Shown in pieces: positions 50,992-59,613 of a DNA stretch of 64,000 bases. The stretch's first letter is position 1. Each line of letters opens with the position of its first letter. A program made the translations under genes and the position numbers. The DNA comes from Bacillota bacterium (GTDB lineage: Bacteria > Bacillota > Clostridia > Christensenellales > Aristaeellaceae). Location of the stretch: the NCBI GenBank assembly GCA_023425025.1, contig JAFADG010000024.1, positions 124,001 to 188,000 on the forward strand. The letters run 5' to 3'. The notes under the pieces are model-generated. The model did no database searches. It saw nothing but the letters and a program-made list of their open reading frames with translations, and was not told the DNA's origin.

Positions 50992-53241
50992 TCAAATCTG
51001 CGCCATATCATCCAGCCGTTGCTTTTCCTTGTCCAGCAGCTGCAAAATGTCCTCGGGCAGCAGCGGCCGGCTGAACAGATAACCCTGCATATAATCGCAC
51101 CCGGCCCGCTGAAGATATTCCTTTTGCCCGGTCGTCTCCACGCCTTCCGCCACCACCTCGTGCCCCAGGCGGTGCGCCATGGAAATGATGTCGCCGGTAA
51201 TGTTCTTCTCGGGCGTGAAATCAGACAACCGGGAGATAAAAGAGCGGTCGATCTTCAGGCAAAAGACGTCCAGGTCCCTTTCCATCGCCAGTGAGGAATA
51301 ACCGGTGCCGAAATCGTCAATGGCCGTGCGGATGCCGTGCCGCTTGAGCAAGCTCAATTTTGCGTTCACGCGGTCCGCGCTTTCGGCAAAGGTGGATTCA
51401 GTGATCTCAATGCTCAGGCTGGCGGGGTCAACCTTTGATTCTTCTACAATACGCATCAGGTTCTGCAAAAAATCATCACGCATCAGCTGTATGGCCGAAA
51501 TGTTCACGGATACAACCACACCGCCATGCCCGTTATCCTTGAGTGTATGTACAAACCGGCAGGCCATGCGCACTATATTCTCGCCCAGGGGCACGATCAG
51601 CTGTGTTTTTTCGGCAATGGGGATAAACTCAACCGGCGATATTTCCCCCAGCGTCTTGCTTTTCAGCCTGGCCAGCGCCTCCATATGCCGTATTCTTCCA
51701 GAAACCGTGCAAACGATGGGCTGATACATGACGTACAGTCCGCTTTCCGGGTCGGTGCCGGCTGCAATCATCAACTCCCGCTCGATATCGCTTTCCCTTT
51801 GCAGCTGCGCCTCCATTTCACTGGAATAAAAGCCAAAGCCAAAGGGCTCGCCGCCCACATGCTCGCCGGCGAGCATGGCGTATTTCAAAAGTAATTCCAG
51901 ATCGCTTTTGAAATACGCGGCCTCCACCACGCCTACATTGCCGCCCACCATTTTGGACGGCAGCGCGTACCGCAACGCCTCGATGATTTTAAAGCAAAGG
52001 GAAGCCAGTTCATTTCTGTCGCGGTAGCCCGTCACATAAAAGGCGAAGCGGTCGGTGGACAGGTGGAACAAACGGTAGTCCGCGGTGTACAGGGTTTTCA
52101 ATTGCGCCGCCAGGTCCGCGATCACCTGTTCACCGTATTGATAGCCAAAGAGCATGTTCACCTGTTTAAAGTTTTTGTAATTCACCAATAGGAGCGCGCG
52201 CTTGTCCCGGTTGCCGCTGTCGGCGTCCCGCTTCAACACTTCCTGCAGGAACCTGGTGTTGGGCAGATCGGTCAGCGCCTGATGATAGGCGTAGTGGCTC
52301 AGGCGTTTGTTTTTCCTGCAATTGGTCACGCTGATCGTCAGCGTCATGCCGTACAGCAATACAAGCAGCGTTATCCCCAGCAAGCTCATGCTGCGAATCA
52401 GCTCCAGTGTATCCCTGGCGTCGTACTTGAGCACCAGCGCCCCGTTTTTCTGCTCGTTCACGAAAATGGGCAGAACAATACGGTATTCCTGTCCGCTCGG
52501 CATCAATTCCACCAGTTCCCTGTCCGTGCTGATGGCGTCCAGGGCTTCCTTGGACAACGGCTCCAGCTGCTCCGCCGCGCCATAGGCCAGCGGGTTCAGG
52601 TTCGAATCCAGATACAAGGCATATGTTACGCTGGGATCATCGCCCACCTCGCGCAAAAGCCGCTGCATATCAAAGCTGTCCAAAAAAGCGTTGACCGTGT
52701 CGGCCAGGACGCCAATTTGAATAAACCGGCCTTCCGACCCCCGGTAGTAACCATACTTATAGTAGATGTCGGCTTCTGAATCCTTGCGGATCTCTTCCAC
52801 ATAAGTCGGCTCATCGCTGTGCATAAACCGGAATACGGGATGGCCTTCCGGCGCTTTCCAGCCAATATACTTGCCGCTGCCGGAATACATGATCACCCCT
52901 TGCGCGTTATAGGCGTAAATCTCATCCACGTGGTTGACCAGTGCAATTTCGGTCAGCAGTTCGCTGCTGAGCTCGCTTTCCCGCGAAACGGCCGATTGAC
53001 CGGCCGCCAGTATCTTTTCCGCCAGCAGCTTGTTGATAAGGCTGTCGGCCTGCATGGCGGTTTCCAGATTCCTGGCATAGATTTTGGCAAACTGCTTGGC
53101 TTCCGTCTGGACGCGCTGATAAAAGAAATCTTCCACGCTGCCCAATATATAGTATCCCAATACAAAAAGCACCAGCCCGCTGATCAGAAACATCACCGTC
53201 TGGCTTTTGAAACCCTTTGTGCCTGGAATCCTTTTTTCCAT
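50992..53241 (-). CDS. Cyclic-di-GMP phosphodiesterase with sensor, degenerate GGDEF and intact EAL domains
   Basis: 749 residues. A helix at 13-33, an extracellular sensor (about 35-280), a second helix (about 282-303), a GGDEF domain and an EAL domain. The GGDEF position reads STDRF (395-399), so cyclase activity is not expected. The EAL domain is complete: MEALARL, SVNISA, SIEITES, AIDDFGTGYSSL, LKIDRSF, VVAEGVET and QGYLFSRPL, carrying the metal and base residues. It should hydrolyse c-di-GMP in response to an outside ligand. ATG at 53241 follows GGAGG; the promoter is at 53342-53370. Confidence 0.93.
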   Translation of the reverse strand: MEKRIPGTKGFKSQTVMFLISGLVLFVLGYYILGSVEDFFYQRVQTEAKQFAKIYARNLETAMQADSLINKLLAEKILAAGQSAVSRESELSSELLTEIALVNHVDEIYAYNAQGVIMYSGSGKYIGWKAPEGHPVFRFMHSDEPTYVEEIRKDSEADIYYKYGYYRGSEGRFIQIGVLADTVNAFLDSFDMQRLLREVGDDPSVTYALYLDSNLNPLAYGAAEQLEPLSKEALDAISTDRELVELMPSGQEYRIVLPIFVNEQKNGALVLKYDARDTLELIRSMSLLGITLLVLLYGMTLTISVTNCRKNKRLSHYAYHQALTDLPNTRFLQEVLKRDADSGNRDKRALLLVNYKNFKQVNMLFGYQYGEQVIADLAAQLKTLYTADYRLFHLSTDRFAFYVTGYRDRNELASLCFKIIEALRYALPSKMVGGNVGVVEAAYFKSDLELLLKYAMLAGEHVGGEPFGFGFYSSEMEAQLQRESDIERELMIAAGTDPESGLYVMYQPIVCTVSGRIRHMEALARLKSKTLGEISPVEFIPIAEKTQLIVPLGENIVRMACRFVHTLKDNGHGGVVVSVNISAIQLMRDDFLQNLMRIVEESKVDPASLSIEITESTFAESADRVNAKLSLLKRHGIRTAIDDFGTGYSSLAMERDLDVFCLKIDRSFISRLSDFTPEKNITGDIISMAHRLGHEVVAEGVETTGQKEYLQRAGCDYMQGYLFSRPLLPEDILQLLDKEKQRLDDMAQI

Positions 53242-53341
53242 GCTTTGGGCCTCCAACACTGCTAAAGGGATAGACCCGCATTGGTTTTCTTTTGCGCGCC
53301 GTTTATTTGCTTGCCGATATTTCCTGTATTTTTCCAAAAAT

Positions 53342-53370
53342 ATCATAGCCCTACCGGCGAATTTTGTCAA
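53342..53370 (-). promoter_or_regulatory. Sigma-A promoter of the EAL protein gene
   Basis: Minus strand TTGACA, 17-bp spacer, TATGAT, about 100 bp before the ATG. Confidence 0.85.
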
Positions 53371-53422
53371 GAAAGATGGCGGATTTTAGAATATTTTATC
53401 GAACTTTGCTGTCTGTCCGCAG

Positions 53423-53470
53423 CAAAATGCCGCACCGGCAGACCAGTATACTCCTGGCTGCAGATGCGGC
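53423..53470 (-). terminator. Likely terminator after the aldo/keto reductase gene
   Basis: Minus strand GCCGCA ... TGCGGC with additional inner pairing, followed by ATTTTGC; imperfect. Confidence 0.5.
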
Positions 53471-53492
53471 GCTGATGCGATGTTTTTTCCTC

Positions 53493-54638
53493 TTATTTCC
53501 CAAACAAATTCCTGGCCTGCTCCATCCGCTTGATCACCGGCACAGCAAACGGGCAGCGCTCCTCGCACTGGCCGCAGGCAATACAATCCTGCGCGTGGGC
53601 GGAGAGCGCGCCGTAGTGGTCAAAAAGGGAAGCGGAAGCCTGTTTGCCCTCGGCAAGGTCATAATACTTGTTGACCTGTGCGATGTCTATATTGGAGGGG
53701 CAGGGCAGGCAGTGGTTGCAGTACATGCAGCGGCCGGCGGCAGCATATACGTCCAAAGAACCGAGGACGGCGGAATAATCCTTTTCCTCCTGGGTGGCGT
53801 TTTCAAAGGCAACGGCCGCACGCACCTGCTCCCTGGTCCTGCAGCCTACCAGAACGCTGGCCACGCCGGGCCTGGTCAAGGCGTATTGCAGCAGCTGGCT
53901 GGGCGTCATTGCCTTGCGGAAGGGCGAATGCTCGGCGGAGAGCAGCGACCCGGCCCCGAACCCTTTCATGACCGTGATCCCGGTGCCCTTGGCTTCGCAG
54001 GCGCGGTACAGCGCTTCGCGGACGGGATTCATGCCAAGCAGCTTTTGCTCATAGCTGTCCTTTTTAAAAAGGGAATCCAGGTCGGCGGTCTCCGGCAAAA
54101 GATCAAAGGCCGGATTCAGGGAAAACATCAATACATCGATCAGCCCTGTCTCCACCGCCTTTTTAGATACCGTGGCGCTGTGGGAGCTCATGCCCACCGT
54201 TTTGATCACGCCCTGGCTTTTGAGCTTTTGGGCGTACGCCATCACCGGTCCGCCTAGCACCATGTCCCAATCCTCCATGGTATCGACGAAGTGGATCATG
54301 CCGATGTCCACATAATCGGTTTGAAGGCGGGTAAGAAAATCCTCAAAGAAGGCAATATTGGGGCCGATTTCCCGAGTGCGCCAATACTGCCCGTCCTGCC
54401 TGCACGCGCCGATGTGCCCCTGCAGGATCACCTTGTCCCGGCGGCCCTTCAGCGCGTTGCCGATATAGGTGCGCACATTGGGCTCGGCCATGAATACATC
54501 CAGGATGTTGATGCCCTGGTTCACCGCCTCGTCCACCACATCGAAAACGACGGATTCCTCCTTGTTTTCCAAGTGCTCGCAGCCCAAGCCCACCTCGCTG
54601 GCATACAGTTCCGAGGCCCCCAGCCTATTGTGACGCAT
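53493..54638 (-). CDS. Aldo/keto reductase with C-terminal 4Fe-4S domain (second)
   Basis: 381 residues. AKR barrel starting MRHNRLGASELYASEVGLGCEHLENK, with NILDVFMAEPNVR and MIHFVDTMEDWD; C-terminal Cys sets CMYCNHCLPCPSNIDIAQVN and CIACGQCEERCPFAVPVI bind iron-sulfur clusters. The normal AKR catalytic Tyr position is uncertain here. ATG at 54638 follows AAAGGGGAGG and overlaps the end of the MFS gene by 14 nt, so both are coexpressed. Confidence 0.9.
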   Translation of the reverse strand: MRHNRLGASELYASEVGLGCEHLENKEESVVFDVVDEAVNQGINILDVFMAEPNVRTYIGNALKGRRDKVILQGHIGACRQDGQYWRTREIGPNIAFFEDFLTRLQTDYVDIGMIHFVDTMEDWDMVLGGPVMAYAQKLKSQGVIKTVGMSSHSATVSKKAVETGLIDVLMFSLNPAFDLLPETADLDSLFKKDSYEQKLLGMNPVREALYRACEAKGTGITVMKGFGAGSLLSAEHSPFRKAMTPSQLLQYALTRPGVASVLVGCRTREQVRAAVAFENATQEEKDYSAVLGSLDVYAAAGRCMYCNHCLPCPSNIDIAQVNKYYDLAEGKQASASLFDHYGALSAHAQDCIACGQCEERCPFAVPVIKRMEQARNLFGK

Positions 54639-55890
54639 ACCCTGACCCTCCCCTTTTTGAAGTGACAATGGATTTTAACAGGTAAATGCCAACGGCCAAA
54701 ACGACGGGGAACAAAATCGCCACAAACAGGCCGGTTTTGAGGCCCAGCTGGGTGGCGTCGATGGCAGGCAGTATGCCCGCAAGCAGCGAACCGCCCTCCC
54801 TCTGCACGCCGCCGGAGATAATCCCCACCAGACCTGGCCCCAAGGAGCAGCCCAGATCCCCCGCCAGGGCCAGCCAGGCAAACATGGCCGTGCCGCCCGC
54901 CGGAAAACGCTTTGCCGCCAGGCTGAAGGTGCCGGGCCACATGAGCCCCACGGAAAATCCGCACAGGCCGCAGCCCAGCAGCGCAAGCAATGGGATGGGA
55001 GAGAATACGGCCAGCAAATATCCGGCAATGCACAGCCCGCCGCTTGCCATCATGGCGGCATACAGGTTCAGTCTATTTCCCGACAGGCCGTAGATCAGCC
55101 TGGAAAACCCCATCAGCGCCGCAAACAGGCAGGGGCCCAGCAGATCGCCCATGGTTTTGGAAATGCGCAGGCCCGCTTCCGCAAACAGCGACGCCCATTG
55201 GGACATGGCCTGCTCCGACGCGCCGGCGCATACCATCAGCAAAAGGAACAGCAGCATCACGGGCAGCGAAATGCGCTTTGCCGCGCCGTGCGACTCCGGC
55301 TGATCATCATTAAGTGTCCGAAGGGGCACCTTCAAAAAAAGAAAGAAATTGAAAAGCGGCAGCAGCGCCCACAGCGCGGTCAGCCAGGGCCAATGGCTCA
55401 GGCCAAACACAAGGAAGAACGCGGTGGATAAAAGCACCACCGCCACATGCCCCCAGCAGTAAAAGGAATGCAAAAGGCTCATGGCCGATTCCTTCTGCTC
55501 CCCGGGCAGCGACTGCACGATGGGGCTGATGATCACCTCAATGAGGCCCCCGCCCACGGCGTTTATGCAGACGGCCGTTACAAGGCCGGCAAACGGGCTG
55601 CCCATCAACCGGGGCAGCAAGCCCATGGCCGCAAGCCCGATAAAGCAAAACACATGGGCGGCCGCCGCCACGGCCCGGTAGCCAACCCTGTCCGCAAAAG
55701 CCGAGGCCAGCAAATCCACGGCGATCTGCACCATGAAATTCAGGGATATCAAAAGCGCGATCTCGGTCAGGGATAGGCCCAGTTCCCTCTGAAATGTCAA
55801 AAAAAGAAGCGGCGCCAGATTGTTGACAATTGCCTGGGTCACATACCCCAGGTAACTCGCATACAGCGTGTGCCGGTAAGTGAAGTGCAT
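54625..55890 (-). CDS. MFS transporter
   Basis: 421 residues, twelve helices, with an MFS signature-like loop FADRVGYRAVAAAAH between helices 2 and 3. The YGxxxSGNRLNLYAAMMASGG loop and GFSVGLMWPGTFSLAAKRFPAGGTAMFA in the second half are typical of the fucose-permease/YbfB-type branch. Substrate unknown. It is cotranscribed with an AKR whose product or substrate it may carry. ATG at 55890 follows AAGGAG. Confidence 0.9.
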   Translation of the reverse strand: MHFTYRHTLYASYLGYVTQAIVNNLAPLLFLTFQRELGLSLTEIALLISLNFMVQIAVDLLASAFADRVGYRAVAAAAHVFCFIGLAAMGLLPRLMGSPFAGLVTAVCINAVGGGLIEVIISPIVQSLPGEQKESAMSLLHSFYCWGHVAVVLLSTAFFLVFGLSHWPWLTALWALLPLFNFFLFLKVPLRTLNDDQPESHGAAKRISLPVMLLFLLLMVCAGASEQAMSQWASLFAEAGLRISKTMGDLLGPCLFAALMGFSRLIYGLSGNRLNLYAAMMASGGLCIAGYLLAVFSPIPLLALLGCGLCGFSVGLMWPGTFSLAAKRFPAGGTAMFAWLALAGDLGCSLGPGLVGIISGGVQREGGSLLAGILPAIDATQLGLKTGLFVAILFPVVLAVGIYLLKSIVTSKRGGSGYASQ

Positions 55891-55918
55891 ACAATTCTCC
55901 TTGAAATTGCTGTATACA

Positions 55919-55947
55919 AGCATAGCATAAGCGCAGGGCGCAATCAA
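55919..55947 (-). promoter_or_regulatory. Promoter of the MFS/aldo-keto reductase operon
   Basis: Minus strand TTGATT, 17-bp spacer, TATGCT, with TGC before the -10. Confidence 0.55.
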
Positions 55948-55986
55948 GGGATAGCGCCACCTGTTTTGTGTGCATCATGAATGGTC

Positions 55987-56014
55987 TTGCAGCCGGGGAA
56001 AGACATGGTATAAT
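55987..56014 (+). promoter_or_regulatory. Promoter of the esterase/tlyA operon
   Basis: TTGCAG, 16-bp spacer, TATAAT, 29 bp before the ATG at 56043. Confidence 0.75.
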
Positions 56015-56042
56015 AAACAAAACAATTGCCGGAGGCGATACG

Positions 56043-56810
56043 ATGGCGCTTCTTCATGCGGATTTCTTTTCCAAGGTGCTGGGCCGGGCCGTCAGCATGG
56101 CCGTAATCCTGCCCCAGGATCAAAAGGGCCCCTTCCCCACGCTTTATCTGTTGCATGGCCTTTCCGACAACCACACCATATGGACCCGGCGCACCAGTGT
56201 AGAGCGGTACGCGGACGCGTACCCCCTGGCAGTCGTCATGCCCGACGGCGGACGCAGCTTTTATACCGATATGGTTCAGGGCGACCGTTATTTCACCTTT
56301 ATGGCCGAAGAACTGCCGGAAGTATGCGAGAACCTTTTCCACCTGTCCAACGCGCGGGAAGACCGGTTCGCCGCCGGCCTATCCATGGGCGGCTACGGCG
56401 CCATGAAGCTGGGCCTTGTATGCCCCGACCGCTACGCGGCGGTGGCCAGCCTGTCCGGCGCGCTGCAAATGGACCCCAAGTATCATTTGGAGCAGCCGGA
56501 AGCGTTTATGCAGGAGCTGATCCGCATCTTCGGCCGGCCCGAGGATTTTGTGGGCAGCAAAAACGATCTGTTTGACCTGGCCCGGAAATTGCAAAAGACT
56601 CCGGAAAAAGCGCCAAAAATGTACGTGGCCTGCGGCACGGAAGATTTTCTTTTACAGGGCAACCGGCGCTTCAAACGGGAATTTCAAAAGACCTTTGATC
56701 TTACGTATGAGGAATCCCCCGGTACCCACGAATGGGGATTCTGGGATGCCTACATTCAAAAGGTGCTGGCGTTTTTGCCGATCCGTGATGCAGCGGGCAA
56801 GCAGGCATGA
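56043..56810 (+). CDS. Esterase family protein (EstA/S-formylglutathione-hydrolase-like alpha/beta hydrolase)
   Basis: 255 residues. Oxyanion loop YLLHGLSDNHTIWTRRT, the nucleophile Ser in GLSMGGYGAMKLGL, the Asp in CGTEDFLLQGNR and the His in GTHEWGFWD complete the triad, as in tributyrin esterase EstA, acetyl-xylan esterase and feruloyl esterase D families. No signal peptide, so it acts in the cytoplasm, probably deacetylating imported oligosaccharides. ATG at 56043 follows GGAGGCG and the preceding promoter. Confidence 0.93.
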   Translation: MALLHADFFSKVLGRAVSMAVILPQDQKGPFPTLYLLHGLSDNHTIWTRRTSVERYADAYPLAVVMPDGGRSFYTDMVQGDRYFTFMAEELPEVCENLFHLSNAREDRFAAGLSMGGYGAMKLGLVCPDRYAAVASLSGALQMDPKYHLEQPEAFMQELIRIFGRPEDFVGSKNDLFDLARKLQKTPEKAPKMYVACGTEDFLLQGNRRFKREFQKTFDLTYEESPGTHEWGFWDAYIQKVLAFLPIRDAAGKQA

Positions 56811-57637
56811 AGACAAAACCGCAGCGGAAAAAGGCCCTGGACCGGCTGCTGGAGGAAGGCGTGTTTTCATCCCGTGAGGAGGCCCTCCCCTATTTCCTGG
56901 GCGGCCGGGTGTTTTCGGGCCAGGAGCGCGTCACCAGTCCCGCCCAGCTTGTGCCTGACGGCAAGCCGCTGTCCGTCAAAGGCCGGGAACTGCCCTATGT
57001 GGCCAAGGGCGGGCTCAAGCTGGAAGGGGCCATCCGTGACTTTGACATTGCGGTTTCAGATCGGGTCTGCATCGATGCCGGCGCCTGCACCGGCGGCTTT
57101 ACCGATTGCCTTATAAAGCACGGGGCCGCGTTGGTCTATGCCGTGGAGGTCGGTTTTGGCCAATTGGCGGGCAGCCTGCGGCAAAATCCCAAGGTCGTGA
57201 ATCTGGAAAAGACAAACATCAGCGATGAAAAGCTTTTGCGCCTTGACCCCAAGCCCGGTTTGGCCAGCGTGGATTTGAGTTACCTTTCGCTGCGCAAGGC
57301 GGTGCCGGTGTTCGCGGACATTATGGGCCATCAGGGAGAGCTTTTGTGCCTGGTGAAACCCTTGTTTGAGGTGGAGGATGCCGCCGCCCGGCGGACGGGC
57401 ATCCTCAAAGAGGACGCTTACCTTCCCCTTTTGCTGGCTTTGATCCGGGATATCAACAGCCAGCCGGATACCCAAGCCGCAAACATCACCCACAGCCCGG
57501 TCACCGGCAACAACGGTACGCTGGAATTCTTTTTGCATATCGTGCTGGGTGTTACAGCGGCCGCTCCTGATTTGACCCTAGCTGCAAGGCAGGCGGTGGA
57601 GCGGGTTTTGCTGCTGGAAAATTATAAGAAAATGTAG
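56807..57637 (+). CDS. tlyA: TlyA family rRNA (cytidine-2'-O)-methyltransferase
   Basis: 276 residues. An S4-like N-terminus (KKALDRLLEEGVFSSREEALPYFLGGRV) is followed by FtsJ-type methyltransferase with the SAM motif VCIDAGACTGGFTDCLI and FEVEDAAARRTGI; the KDKE catalytic set appears as Lys in YVAKGGLKLEGAI and Asp in ASVDLSYLS. It methylates cytidines in rRNA in homologues. The gene overlaps the esterase stop (ATGA) instead of lying in the usual dxs-tlyA-argR-recN group. Confidence 0.93.
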   Translation: MKTKPQRKKALDRLLEEGVFSSREEALPYFLGGRVFSGQERVTSPAQLVPDGKPLSVKGRELPYVAKGGLKLEGAIRDFDIAVSDRVCIDAGACTGGFTDCLIKHGAALVYAVEVGFGQLAGSLRQNPKVVNLEKTNISDEKLLRLDPKPGLASVDLSYLSLRKAVPVFADIMGHQGELLCLVKPLFEVEDAAARRTGILKEDAYLPLLLALIRDINSQPDTQAANITHSPVTGNNGTLEFFLHIVLGVTAAAPDLTLAARQAVERVLLLENYKKM

Positions 57638-57663
57638 ATTTATAGACCTTTGTATTACAAAAG

Positions 57664-57752
57664 CGGGTCGAGAAATTGTTCTGAAATCAGCATTGTAAAT
57701 TGAGCATATCGTGCTGATTCCAGGGAACAATTTCCCGGCCCGTTTCGTTTCA
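57664..57752. terminator. Long structured inverted repeat between tlyA and the SH3 gene
   Basis: Outer arms CGGGTCG-A-GAAATTGTTC / GAACAATTTC-C-CGGCCCG and inner arms AATCAGCA / TGCTGATT around a 19-nt loop; followed by gtttcgtttcattt. Most likely a large terminator of tlyA. Confidence 0.6.
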
Positions 57753-57798
57753 TTTATGAGAGGCAATGAACTGCTGCCTCTTAAGGAGAGATAGGAAT

Positions 57799-58962
57799 AT
57801 GGTGGAAATCAAGCGGCGCCATTCCCCTCTTCACAAAAGATGGGCGGCCTTGATATTGGCCCTGACGCTGACACTGACAAGCGCCACAGCCCTGGCCGCC
57901 GCCGAATTTGCCGTCGTATACAACACCGACCAACTGAACCTGCGGCAGCTTCCCAACTCCAGCAGCACCTGGCTGGGTTCCTACCGGCCCGGCGCCTGGA
58001 TGAAGGTAAGCGACGCGCCCGGCAACTGGTATGCCGTGGTCGCGCCCGACGGCAAAACAGGGTATATGAGCCGCAACTTTTTAAACAAGGGCATCAATGA
58101 CTATGTAACCATCGCCACCGTGCAAAACCCCAAGAGCACCCAGTTTTTGAACCTGCGCAGGGATGCCAGCTACACCGCCCAGGTGCTGGGCATCTACTAC
58201 AACGGCGTGCCGGCCCTGGTGCTGGGCGAATCCGGCGGGTGGTATTATGTATCCGTGGATGGGGTCAGAGGCTACTTCCGCGGCGAATACCTGAAGCTGG
58301 ATGAAACGATCGGCAGCGACGACATCGCCACCATCGTCACCCCCAACAACACCGGCCTGAACCTTCGGGAAGGCCCCGGTACCCAGTATCCCTCCCTCCG
58401 CCAGTTCAAGGGCGGCCGGTATGTAATGGTATTAAACCGCGGCGACGGCTGGTGGAAGGTATCCATTGACGGCTACCAGGGCTATATGAGCACCGACTTT
58501 TTGCAGGAAGGCATCCTGCAAGGCAATAGTGGCGGCGGCTCAACCCCCAAGGTGCCCTATGCCGTCGTCAAAAACCCGAAATCCACCCAGGTGCTGTACC
58601 TTCGGGAAACGCCAAGCCTGACAGGCAAGGTGCTGGGCCAGTACAAAAACGGAGCCCGGGTCACGGTCCTGAACCACGGCAGCGAGTGGAGCCAGGTTAC
58701 GGTAGATTCCACAGGCAAAACGGGCTATATGATGTCCAGCTTCCTGACCTTCTACAACCTTGCTTCTCCCCCCACCATGAAGGTGAACCACCCGAACGGA
58801 ACCTTTGTCAACCTCCGCAGCGGCCCATCCATGACAAACACCACGGTCCTCACCCAGGTAAAGGATGGCGCCACGGTAGAGGTTCTCATTCCCGGCACCG
58901 ACTGGGTCAAGGTACGCTATAACAAAAAGGTCGGCTATATGGTTGCCGCATTCCTGCAATGA
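57799..58962 (+). CDS. Secreted protein with five bacterial SH3 domains
   Basis: 387 residues. Signal peptide 1-34 (RWAALILALTLTLTSATALAA), then five SH3b repeats at about 37-96, 103-166, 176-236, 253-316 and 326-387. Each has NLR-x-x-P/A, a WYxV/WWKV core and a GYM(S/x)xxFL end. No catalytic domain follows. Such proteins bind cell-wall peptides and may be a wall-associated receptor or scaffold. ATG at 57799 follows AAGGAGAGATAGGAA. Confidence 0.93.
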   Translation: MVEIKRRHSPLHKRWAALILALTLTLTSATALAAAEFAVVYNTDQLNLRQLPNSSSTWLGSYRPGAWMKVSDAPGNWYAVVAPDGKTGYMSRNFLNKGINDYVTIATVQNPKSTQFLNLRRDASYTAQVLGIYYNGVPALVLGESGGWYYVSVDGVRGYFRGEYLKLDETIGSDDIATIVTPNNTGLNLREGPGTQYPSLRQFKGGRYVMVLNRGDGWWKVSIDGYQGYMSTDFLQEGILQGNSGGGSTPKVPYAVVKNPKSTQVLYLRETPSLTGKVLGQYKNGARVTVLNHGSEWSQVTVDSTGKTGYMMSSFLTFYNLASPPTMKVNHPNGTFVNLRSGPSMTNTTVLTQVKDGATVEVLIPGTDWVKVRYNKKVGYMVAAFLQ

Positions 58963-58968
58963 TCCAAT

Positions 58969-59460
58969 TTATACCACCCACACAGGTGCTGTGCCGATAT
59001 GGTGCAGCACCTTTTCAAAAAAGCCGCTTCTTTCAAAAATCAGGGTTTCGGTATTGACGCAGGGATGAAACGCGATGCGCGGGTACTCCCGTATTTTTTC
59101 ATCGCACACCAGCGTAATGCGGTGCTCCTTGTCAAACAACAGCCCCAGCGGGCTGACGGAGCCGGGAAGCAGGCCCAGCATCTGAGGCAGATACGCATCC
59201 GGCGCAAAGCTTAAGCGGGATACCCCCAGCGCCTTGCTCACTTCCGCCGTGCGAAACTGCTTGTTGGGGTGCAGCAGCATCAGATAAAACTGCGTCTGCT
59301 GCCGGTTGCACAAGAAAATATTCTTGCAGATCACCACATCCGGCGTGATAAAATCCATCAAGAGGCAATCGTCAATGGTATGTGCCGGTACATGGATATG
59401 GTGCTCAAAGGGAATCCCCCACCTTTGGAGGGCATCCAGAACGATATCGCGGCTTTCCAT
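58969..59460 (-). CDS. proX: Prolyl-tRNA editing protein ProX (YbaK/EbsC family)
   Basis: 163 residues. The YbaK fold shows CKNIFLCNRQQTQFYLMLLHPNKQFRTAEVSKALGVSRLSFA with the conserved Lys, and GSVSPLGLLFDKEHRITLVCDEKI, the G-x-x-x-P loop. It hydrolyses mischarged Ala-tRNA(Pro) in trans in homologues. ATG at 59460 follows AAAGGAGG. It converges on the SH3 gene with a 6-bp gap. Confidence 0.9.
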   Translation of the reverse strand: MESRDIVLDALQRWGIPFEHHIHVPAHTIDDCLLMDFITPDVVICKNIFLCNRQQTQFYLMLLHPNKQFRTAEVSKALGVSRLSFAPDAYLPQMLGLLPGSVSPLGLLFDKEHRITLVCDEKIREYPRIAFHPCVNTETLIFERSGFFEKVLHHIGTAPVWVV

Positions 59461-59548
59461 GAAAGGCCTCCTTTGTATGTATACGGGCATTAGTATACGC
59501 CATTTCCCAAGGCTTGTTCAACCTGAAAAAAAGAAGCGTCCCCCCGCT

Positions 59549-59576
59549 TTGAAGCTTTTGCCTCTTGTGTTATAAT
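59549..59576 (+). promoter_or_regulatory. Promoter of the phosphofructokinase gene
   Basis: TTGAAG, 16-bp spacer, TATAAT (59571-59576), 37 bp before the ATG. Confidence 0.7.
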
Positions 59577-59613
59577 CAAGGCAGCAAGTGTGATGAAGCA
59601 GGGGGATTGTTGC

